From NCBI GenBank assembly GCA_001600495.1, contig BCKE01000035.1, positions 254,601 to 318,600 on the forward strand: 64,000 nt of DNA, written 5' to 3'. Numbering within the stretch: position 1 is the stretch's first letter; each line of letters starts with the position of its first letter. The DNA is from Pilasporangium apinafurcum. Its lineage: Eukaryota > Oomycota > Peronosporomycetes > Pythiales > Pythiaceae. The notes under the pieces were generated by a model that saw only the letters and a list, made by a program, of their open reading frames with translations, had not been told where the DNA came from and did not search any database. Below, one piece after another: positions 57,072 through 64,000 of the stretch. Made by a program: the position numbers and the translations under genes.

Positions 57072-57968
57072 ATGAGCGGACCGACGATTGAATTGAAACA
57101 CCCCTCTGGCTCGCGCGCTGAGGTCTACCTCTATGGCGCTACAGTCACTTCTTTCTATACGGCGAAAGATCCAACGCGCAACGTGCTCTTCGTATCCAAG
57201 CAAGCGGTGCTGGACGGTACGAAACCCATCCGCGGTGGCATTCCCTTGGTATTTCCCGTCTTTGGTAGTGCACCAGGGTTCCCAAATCACGGGTTTGTGC
57301 GTACAACCAATTGGAAGCTAAGTCAGCTCGACCAGACGGTAGGGGATGCCACAAGTCCAACAGTCGCTACGTTTACGTTAGCCTCGAATGAGAGCACGAA
57401 GGCGATCTGGCCATTTGACTTTGAATTAGTCTACGAAGTCAAACTCTTTGCTGACAGTTTGGCTACAGCACTTCATGTGCACAACAAATCCAATACGGAG
57501 CTTGCGTTCCAGGCGCTTTTGCATACGTATCTGCTCACCGACGACGTGCGCCAGGAGGGTGTTGTTGTCGAAGGATTGCAAGGATTGAACTACTTTGACA
57601 AGGTGTCGGGATCGAGCCAAACGGAAGATCGTGCGGTGGTCTCCTTTGCCAAGGAAACCGATAGTGTGTACGCAAATGCCCCGTCGCCAGTTGTGGTTCG
57701 CATTCGCGGTCCAAATGGCGAAAATCGCGTTGTGACGATCGAGAAATCTGCGTTCGTCAAGAACGGTGCCGGTCCTTCGGAACCGCAACCATCGGACGCC
57801 GTCGTGTGGAACCCATGGATCGACAAAGCCAAGGGTATGGGTGATTTCGGTGACGAAGAATACCTCAATATGGTTTGCGTCGAACCTGGCCGTGTGAGCG
57901 AGCAACAAAAGCTGCCTGTGGGACATGTGTACACGCTTCAACAAGCTATCAAGCCTGCAGCTTTGTAA
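57072..57968 (+). CDS. Glucose-6-phosphate 1-epimerase (aldose-1-epimerase-like)
   Basis: A single exon of 298 residues with ATG at 57072, close to the family's usual length (about 290-300). It interconverts alpha and beta anomers of hexose-6-phosphates. Motifs of the YMR099c/YeaD group are visible: LYGATVTSFY near the N-terminus, the substrate loop IRGGIPLVFPVFG, NHGFVRTTNW with the catalytic-site His, ALLHTYL with the second His, and NMVCVEPG with the catalytic Glu. No signal or targeting sequence is seen, so it is probably cytosolic. It is divergent from DHX35 across 218 bp. Confidence 0.93.
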   Translation: MSGPTIELKHPSGSRAEVYLYGATVTSFYTAKDPTRNVLFVSKQAVLDGTKPIRGGIPLVFPVFGSAPGFPNHGFVRTTNWKLSQLDQTVGDATSPTVATFTLASNESTKAIWPFDFELVYEVKLFADSLATALHVHNKSNTELAFQALLHTYLLTDDVRQEGVVVEGLQGLNYFDKVSGSSQTEDRAVVSFAKETDSVYANAPSPVVVRIRGPNGENRVVTIEKSAFVKNGAGPSEPQPSDAVVWNPWIDKAKGMGDFGDEEYLNMVCVEPGRVSEQQKLPVGHVYTLQQAIKPAAL

Positions 57969-58603
57969 AAAATCGTAATACATCCATCTATCTGATTCTT
58001 TCTTCTGAGTCTGAGTTGATGACCTCTCTTTTGTCATATTCAGACTTCATTATTCAGATATTCTGATGCGGTTCATATCTGAGAATTGTTATTTTGAACC
58101 GGTTCAGACCGGAACTCCGGTCCGGTGGCGAGGTTGGAGGAATGGATGGCCGGTGGGTGGTTTTCTCATAGCGATCAGCGAGTCGAAATAGCGGCAGGCA
58201 CTAGCAAATTAAACAGGGAGCTAAGCAAACCAACGAGTCACCATGGTAAGCAGACGCTTTGGATGATGGGCGACGTAATGGCGCTATGAGAAGAATGCAA
58301 CGAGAATGAAACAGGAGACAACAGCGTCGTGATCCCTGTTCTGCTCCTGATTCAATGAGAATGTTGGACCAGACAGTTATGATGGATCGGATCATTTGGA
58401 AATGGCATGGCAGGAAACAACAGGATGACCAAAAAACGCTGCTGTCTTTTGTTTCGCTGTGTTGTTCTCTGCCAGCATTACGATTTGCTACGTCTTCATA
58501 TTGTGGTGGAAACCCTGACGGTCGATGCTGATGGTGTGTATTGGAATTGTCGTGTCTGTGAGTGTAGCCTCCGAAGACACAGCAAAAGACCAAGGAACAG
58601 AAG
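57969..58603. other. Promoter region of RPS25 with GC-rich palindromes
   Basis: 635 nt between the epimerase and RPS25 genes. It contains the palindrome TGAACCGGTTCA at 58095-58106 immediately followed by an inverted repeat GACCGGA-AC-TCCGGTC at 58107-58122. No gene is supported; RPS25 5' UTR introns could lie here but none was resolved. Confidence 0.45.
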
Positions 58604-58991
58604 ATGGCCGCCGCCATGGCTGGTGGTAAGGGCAAGGGCAAGAAGAAGTGGTCCAAGGGTAAGGTCCGTGAAAAGGTCGCCAACAAGGTGCTCTACGACC
58701 AGGAAACCTACGAACGTCTTCTCAACGAAGTCCCCAAGGTATATATTACGCTATTAAAACAAAGTGGCTACGAATGATGGTGCAGCTACTAATGCTTGCC
58801 TATGATTTGATTTATTTACATTGCAGATGAAGTTGATCACCGCTTCGGCCATTGTCGAACGTCTTAAGGTCAACGCCGCTCTTGCGCGTGCCTCGATCCA
58901 CGAATTGGAACAGAACGGCACCATCAGCCGCGTGCTCTCCCACCACGCGCAACTCATCTACACTCGCGCCACCGGTGGTGCTGATGAATAA
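58604..58991 (+). CDS. RPS25: 40S ribosomal protein S25
   Basis: Exons 58604-58738 and 58827-58991 (45 and 55 codons, phase 0, intron GTATAT..TTGCAG) encode 99 residues. A Gly/Lys-rich N-terminus ([20 protein letters not shown]) precedes the winged-helix core: [14 protein letters not shown], then [20 protein letters not shown], then [17 protein letters not shown]. This is the eukaryotic eS25 signature and normal length (about 100-125 residues). Codons are strongly C-ending, as expected for a highly expressed gene. eS25 sits at the head of the small subunit near the E site. Confidence 0.95.
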
Positions 58992-59314
58992 ATGCTGGGC
59001 GTCGATCGCCCTGTTTTGATGGTGCGTGTATCAAAGACAAAACTGTGATCACTGCGTGGTGTCGAAAATGTCGCTGATGCAGCAGAGCAGGGAAGTGCTA
59101 GCATTACACAAGTCAAGGAGGGCGCGGTGGTTTAGCCAACATGCTCCAAACATGTTAGTAGAGTGAGGTCTTCGATTTTATTAGCTTCTGAAATTCATTT
59201 GATGCTTATAAAATGAAGTCCCTCCCTGTTTAAATTACAACAGCTCACACACCCTGCTTCTTCTCGCGAGATTATTAGCATCCATACGCTGTTAAATAGA
59301 GGTAGGACTGGAGC
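58992..59314. other. Convergent intergenic region
   Basis: 323 nt between the stop codons of RPS25 (+) and the TPR gene (-). No gene or RNA is recognised. Confidence 0.5.
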
Positions 59315-60325
59315 TTAGGTGAATGATTTTCGAAACGCGTCTTTCTGCTTCTTTAAATGCTGAGCCTGTGCTGTCTTCGCCTTCGCCAAACCAGTACCTT
59401 AAAGTAGCCATGTGATGTTTCCATCAGTATCACACAGGGAACCCATAAAAAAACACACGCATAGGGCTCAATCTTACGGAAGAGTGTGGTTTCGGGCTCA
59501 ATCTCATTTGCAGCCATGAGATCAGCGATGGCTTTTTCGAAATCTTTTGTCATCAGGTACGCTTGACTTCTGCGATAAAGTGCCTTGACGTGTTTTGGCT
59601 CTAATGCCAATGCGTTCGCGCAATACTGGATGCATTGCTCCATTTGTTTTAATTTCCAGCAACAAGTCGCTGCATTCACATGGCAGGCGATCGCGATCGG
59701 ATCGACTTCTTGGTGCTCTTCATCGTTATAGCTGCAATCACTTGGACATTCCAGCCATGCTAGAGCCTGTCATGTCAAGGTAGATATGAGATACTATTAT
59801 GAACTAGTCGTAAGGAGATCATTACAAGTACGACTATACCCTTGTATACAGCCGCAATGCAGCATGCAAGCGTTCTTCCTTGAAGGCCTCATTCCCGCGT
59901 GCTCGATATTCACGTACACGGTGAAGTTTGGCATGCAACCACGTGAGTTGTGGTGCTGGGGACTCCCAATTCGGTTCAATTGTCAGCTCTAATTGGCAAT
60001 GCAGACTCTTCTCGATTAGTCCACACGCTGGTGCGTTCACATTTTGTTCGGTATCATTTAGAGCTACAGCCAAATCGTCCAATGAGACAGGAAATTCGCA
60101 GGATCCAGTCGCTGTCATCTCCTTTTGCATTTGTTTCTGCAATGTTTGCTGCAACAAATGACTCGCTTTTGCTCGAATTGCTGATACTATCGGAATCCCT
60201 GATGGATTCAGCTCGAGCACACTTTCTTCCACAGTTTGTGAGCATGCTAACAAGGATTCTGCAGAGAATGATCCATCGTAGTGCACTTCTTTTGTTGCCT
60301 TATCCAGCAACCTCCATGTGAACAT
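59315..60325 (-). CDS. TPR co-chaperone, FKBP/AIP-like
   Basis: Exons 60325-59840, 59766-59478 and 59397-59315 total 858 nt, 285 residues. The start is uncertain: the ATG at 60325 is the first in frame, but the frame is open upstream to an AG at about 60360 and a short 5' exon may exist. Residues about 1-130 are weakly like an immunophilin-type domain. Three TPR repeats follow: YRARGNEAFKEERLHAALRL, CHVNAATCCWKLKQMEQCIQ, then HVKALYRRSQAYLMTKDFEK. The N..N..K..R positions of a carboxylate clamp are present, so the EEVD tail of Hsp90 or Hsp70 is the likely ligand. The end, KKQKDAFRKSFT, resembles the tail of AIP/FKBP proteins. Confidence 0.72.
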
Positions 60326-60453
60326 CTTGATCGCGAATCTCCTATTACGAAATAGGGTAACCTGCAAGAGTAACCTACCACATTTGTGTAACCATTTCTC
60401 TCAACGCGTGTAACCTTCTTCATCTTTGCCTCTAAGCAACATGCTGGAGTGTT

Positions 60454-61077
60454 CTATGTGAGTACAAGGTGCAAAAGAAAACAAATCACCATGAAAGCAC
60501 TATTGAGAGCTATTCGTGCACCAATACAGGCATAATAGCGATCCCATTCGTAGCGCAGACACATGAAATCGTCCAGTGAGCAATTCCAGTGACCGCATTC
60601 ACCCAAATGGATACACAACATTCGTGCCGAGTTCTCTCGACAGAAATCGTAGGTCACAAACGTCGGTGCCGATAGCTGCGCACACGTGCATCTCGAAGTT
60701 GTCATGGCTAATTGATGTAGTGAATCGCTTTGCAAGCATTCATCTGAGCACATTGCGCTGCGGAGGTCGGGTTGAGAGACAGGACCATAGTATCCTGCGC
60801 GTGCATTTTTCAGATACACGATCCGCGATTCACAGAGCGTCGCCGCGATAAAGATATTTTGGCCTTCGTCAGAGGCGATGAACTCGTCGTAGAGGTCGAG
60901 ATCGCATTCTAATCCGTCACTCAGTCGTCGTGATGTGCTGGTGCTGTTATGCAGGTCCATTGGGAACAGCTGTGTTGTTGGAGACATCATAGCGGCAGTA
61001 TCTGCTTCCGTATCTTGTCGAGTTATCACCATTGCCAATGTCCACATTACGTGGAGTAGACGACGGATAGGATTCAT
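60454..61077 (-). CDS. Secreted Cys-rich protein with C-terminal membrane tail
   Basis: A single exon of 207 residues, ATG at 61077. A hydrophobic N-terminus (about residues 6-18, LLHVMWTLAMVI) suggests a signal peptide. About a dozen cysteines are spread through residues 55-185 (SAMCSDECLQSD, SRCTCAQLS, HLGECGHWNCSLDDFMC), a disulfide-rich extracellular layout. The chain ends with a hydrophobic run, SAFMVICFLLHLVLT, typical of a GPI-anchor signal or tail anchor. No known family is recognised. It may be a surface or cell-wall protein of the host-contact type. It lies 129 bp from the TPR gene on the same strand. Confidence 0.65.
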   Translation of the reverse strand: MNPIRRLLHVMWTLAMVITRQDTEADTAAMMSPTTQLFPMDLHNSTSTSRRLSDGLECDLDLYDEFIASDEGQNIFIAATLCESRIVYLKNARAGYYGPVSQPDLRSAMCSDECLQSDSLHQLAMTTSRCTCAQLSAPTFVTYDFCRENSARMLCIHLGECGHWNCSLDDFMCLRYEWDRYYACIGARIALNSAFMVICFLLHLVLT

Positions 61078-61259
61078 TGCAAGAGAATGGATGGATGGCT
61101 TTATGCAATTTGAGGATAAATTCTAATCAGTTAATCATAATTTCACGCCTTTTCGTGTCCCGATTACCTATTTAATATAATAACCTCCAATAATAAGTAT
61201 AATTAAATAAAGAATAACGCTGTTTTCAGTTTGGACACACTTCAGAAGACAATTCAAAT

Positions 61260-62963
61260 ATGGCGGTCAAGGTGAAGCAACCAGCGCTATTGGCGCCGCT
61301 TCATCGCAGCAATGGCGTTCAAAAGTATAATTTGCTGGACCCAGAATACGAGTATTTAGGTAGGCAAGTCGGTGTAGTTGCTGTGGACCTTATAGTTGGT
61401 AATTATTCTTTGATTTCTGATGATATAGACCCCAATCCGGACCTGCATCAGCTTTTCGCTGTGAGTGGTTTTGTCGAAGAGCCAACGTCAGCTTCTGTAC
61501 GATCTATAAAAGAATTAACAATGGCGTACTTTGGTGTATGGAAATATAGGAGTACAACATGATGTTCTTTGACGGGAAACTCGCTGGTTGTGAGGTGAAA
61601 TGGAGCAAACGCATGACGTTATGGTAAGCACACTGTGTCGCTGCCTTTCATTAATAATACAGAGAATGCTTCACGGTCACGATGTTTGCGTGTTTTACTG
61701 TAGTGCTGGACTGTGCAGTTACCAACCACGGACTCACTTCTGTTCTATTCGATTGAGGTATTGCAATAACATCGATGTGTAAACAATGGGATATTAACCC
61801 ATTTTTTCTCATTGAGTATGTTGTCTGTTCCATACAGTGAATCGTTGCTCAAGCTTCGACCACGCAGTGATATGATCAACACACTGCTAGTATGTGTTTG
61901 CTTATGTCGGTTTCCGATATGGAATTGGAAGCTGTGCTAAACTGATATGCTGCTCGGTATTAACTAGCACGAGATGATCCACGCCTATGTGTTTGTGTCC
62001 AGTCCAATCAAGGACCACGATGACCATGGACCAATTTTCCAGTCGCATATGCATCGCATCAATCAGACCGCTGGCACGAAAATCACTGTCTTCCACACGT
62101 TCCACGATGAAGTTGACTTTTATCGGCAGCATTGGTGGCAATGCGATGTACGCTCACTACCTTTTTAATCCATTCAGTCATAATTTCCTGGCTGGACTGA
62201 TTCATGCTATTTCGTTCATCTTGTAGGGACGATGTCGTCGCGCTGCTCCCTACTTTGGACTCGTTAAACGAGCAATGAATCGAGTGCCTGGTCCGAGAGA
62301 TCCGTGGTGGAGTGATCATCAGGTTGGTCCCCCATTTAATGTCATATTTTGCTAGAGTTATATGCTATATGATTTGTTGATTTCATTGATGTATAGAAAA
62401 ATTGCGGTGGAACGTATACGAAAATCAAAGAACCGCCCGGATACACACAGAAACAAGCGAAGAAAAAGCAAAAGAAAGTGTCATCAACACCAAGTGTGAA
62501 AGATTACTTTCAGACCCTTCCATCGGAACAAACACAAAATCCAGCTCGAAATGCAAATAATCTATCGACAATGTCGACCCAGCAGAATGAAGAAGAGATG
62601 AAGAAACCAATAGGAAAAAAGCGTCGAAGAGATGGCGACGACATTGAAAATGTGTATGGTGCGTCAGTGATCTTCGCAGCTGGCGATGACGATGATGAAT
62701 TCTTCCTTGCGGGCGATATCCAAGCCATTTTGTACCAACAAGTCGATGTAGAGGCTTCGTCCGCTGCTACCAAGAACACAGCAAATGCAAATGCAAATGC
62801 ATTCACAGGTTTTGTTGATTTAACCAATTCAGACGATGAGCAAGCTGATGCAGAGGAAAAGTCGCAGTATCTGACGACAACGGCACAAAGGATACGAATC
62901 CCAGGAGATAGACCTATTTGCAATCCTTTTGCTAAAGATATGGAGATCATCGAAATAGATTAA
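61260..62963 (+). CDS. SPRTN: SPRTN/DVC1-type DNA-protein crosslink protease
   Basis: Eight exons (61260-61359, 61429-61460, 61550-61623, 61704-61757, 61838-61889, 61968-62147, 62227-62322, 62397-62963) sum to 1,155 nt, 384 residues, in one frame. The SprT domain reads LDPNPDLHQLFAEYNMMFFD, then KLAGCEVKWSKRMTLCAGLCSYQ-like sequence, the zinc-protease motif HEMIHAYVF with the third His in HDDHGPIFQSHMHRIN, then FHTFHDEVDFYRQHWWQC and KNCGGTYTKIKEPPGY. SPRTN degrades proteins crosslinked to DNA during replication. The C-terminal about 190 residues are disordered and acidic; a UBZ zinc finger, present in animal SPRTN, is not visible. Introns are 66-89 nt. Confidence 0.93.
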
Positions 62964-63323
62964 AGTGATCGCTGCTGCTATTGTTCAAATCAAAAACCGA
63001 CACGTCTTGCTGTATGTCTATCCTCTATCCCTCTCCGTGTCCAGCTCTCATAAATAATTCTCACTGCATATTTGTACATATTTCTGACTCCTTAGCCTAT
63101 GCGTCCAGTTCGAAGAAGAAATGATCATGTGCTGATGAACGCCGTGATCCGTCATGCCTTGGCTTCGCTTCAGTTTCTCTATATCATAAACAAATAGCAA
63201 AAGCAAAACACGACGACCCAAAGGCGCAATGGCGTAAATATCCTTCCTAACGCCACTAGCTTTAGATGAGAGCAATCCACCTCTTCACTCACTGTGTGTG
63301 AAGAAAGAGGTGGACCAAAAAAG
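62964..63323. other. Convergent intergenic region
   Basis: 360 nt between the SPRTN stop and the stop of the coiled-coil gene on the other strand. Nothing further is recognised. Confidence 0.5.
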
Positions 63324-64000
63324 TCAAATATCGTACAATGCTGTTTCGATCTGGTCCCACTTGTTGCTCTGGCGCAAATTTTCGACAGCTTCACTGATGC
63401 GATGTTTTCGCAGCATGGACTCCAATGTGACGCGTTGTCGAGCTTCCATCAATGCTTGTTTCTTCGCTTTAATAGCTCGACTTCGCTCATCTTCTTCGGC
63501 GATCCGCCTCAGTAGCTGCATTCGCGTATACTCCTCCATCCTTTTAAGCCGGTCGACATTTTGCTGCTTCTCCTCGCTCGTCAATTGCTTCTCGACAGTC
63601 TGCAAGAGCCGCTCTCTTTCTCGCTCTTCCAATGCTTTTTCCATTTTCTCTTCTTGTTCATGGCGTTTGAGTTGCAATTTCACCACATGCTGCTCACGAT
63701 GCATCCGCGCCGCCTCGAGCCGCTTCTGACGAATTTCTTCTTCTTGCTTGCTCTTGAGCGACCGTTCTTTCAGCTCGGCGATCGTTTTCTTTTGAATGTC
63801 TTTAGCGCGTTCCATTGCTGTGGCTTGTTTTTCGTCAAATTCCTGTTTCTTCTTCTGAATCGAAAGTTGATTCTGCAATTGTGCGTGCTGTAACCGCGCT
63901 TCTGCTTTCTCTCGTCGGGCCTGTGCTTCTTGATGACGCTTTTTGGTCACACTTTCCATGTTTGCCAGTACCAACTTTTCTTTTTCCAGCATTTTTAAGC
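63324..64000 (-). CDS. Coiled-coil protein, N-terminus off the window
   Basis: The frame is open from the right edge leftward to a TGA at 63324, giving at least 222 residues. An ATG lies at 63992, but the frame is also open to the window edge, so the true start is probably beyond 64000. The visible part is a continuous Glu/Lys/Arg/Gln-rich coiled coil (EKAEARLQHAQLQNQLSIQK, QQNVDRLKRMEEYTRMQLLR) ending SNKWDQIETALYDI. The composition resembles axonemal coiled-coil proteins such as CFAP45 nearby, but no orthologue can be named. Function unknown. Confidence 0.75.
   Translation of the reverse strand, partial: LKMLEKEKLVLANMESVTKKRHQEAQARREKAEARLQHAQLQNQLSIQKKKQEFDEKQATAMERAKDIQKKTIAELKERSLKSKQEEEIRQKRLEAARMHREQHVVKLQLKRHEQEEKMEKALEERERERLLQTVEKQLTSEEKQQNVDRLKRMEEYTRMQLLRRIAEEDERSRAIKAKKQALMEARQRVTLESMLRKHRISEAVENLRQSNKWDQIETALYDI

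Noticed and set aside
57426-58037. 203-codon minus-strand frame opposite the epimerase gene
   Set aside because: A shadow of a well-supported coding sequence. The plus-strand gene has complete family motifs.

Overview
This window is nuclear DNA from a compact, intron-bearing eukaryote, most likely an oomycete (stramenopile) with flagellated zoospores. The grounds are axonemal genes (DRC9, CFAP45), three BT1/folate-biopterin transporters, PX proteins and a divergent myosin, an ankyrin/U-box protein, a secreted protein with an RxLR-type motif, short introns (mostly about 50-120 nt) with GTACGT/GTAAGT donors, and moderate GC. I cannot name the species. Genes were rebuilt by joining open frames at GT..AG sites. 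In nearly all multi-exon models the exon lengths sum to a multiple of three, which independently supports them. I saw no convincing tRNA, rRNA, CRISPR array, LTR element, DNA transposon or virus-like element.

Layout. 1-7 kb: an ankyrin/fibronectin-III protein running off the left edge (-), mitochondrial 2,4-dienoyl-CoA reductase (+), an NDUFA4/B12D-like small protein (copy A, +), BT1 transporter 1 (-). 7-19 kb: DRC9 (+), a gene-poor stretch with decayed-looking exons, BT1 transporters 2 and 3 in tandem (+,+), a DRC9 pseudogene (-), then NDUFA4-like copies B (-) and C (+), which lie on the two arms of a 632-bp inverted repeat. 3.8-18.6 kb is thus a recently rearranged duplication zone. 19-27 kb: DNA2 nuclease-helicase (+, six exons), a gene-poor stretch, PX protein 1 (+). 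27-36 kb: myosin (+), ankyrin/U-box protein (-) divergent from a cyclic-nucleotide-dependent AGC kinase (+). 36-46 kb: a five-exon unknown (-), PX protein 2 (+), an unknown coiled-coil protein (-), ELP5 (-), the RxLR-like secreted protein (+), CFAP45 (-). 46-57 kb: a type II membrane protein ending in an alginate-lyase-like domain (+), a PAP2/sphingomyelin-synthase-like enzyme (-), an MLF-family protein (-), a 7-TM protein (+) whose stop codon overlaps that of DHX35 (-). 57-64 kb: glucose-6-phosphate 1-epimerase (+), RPS25 (+), a TPR co-chaperone (-), a secreted Cys-rich protein (-), SPRTN protease (+, eight exons), and a coiled-coil protein running off the right edge (-).

The genes are mostly unrelated housekeeping functions. 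Groups that share a theme are: flagellum (DRC9, CFAP45, perhaps the last coiled-coil gene); genome maintenance and RNA (DNA2, SPRTN, DHX35, ELP5, RPS25); membrane transport and lipid or surface chemistry (BT1 carriers, sphingolipid synthase, alginate-lyase-like protein). The most notable items are the NDUFA4-like/BT1/DRC9 duplication zone, the lyase-like membrane protein, and the RxLR-like secreted protein.
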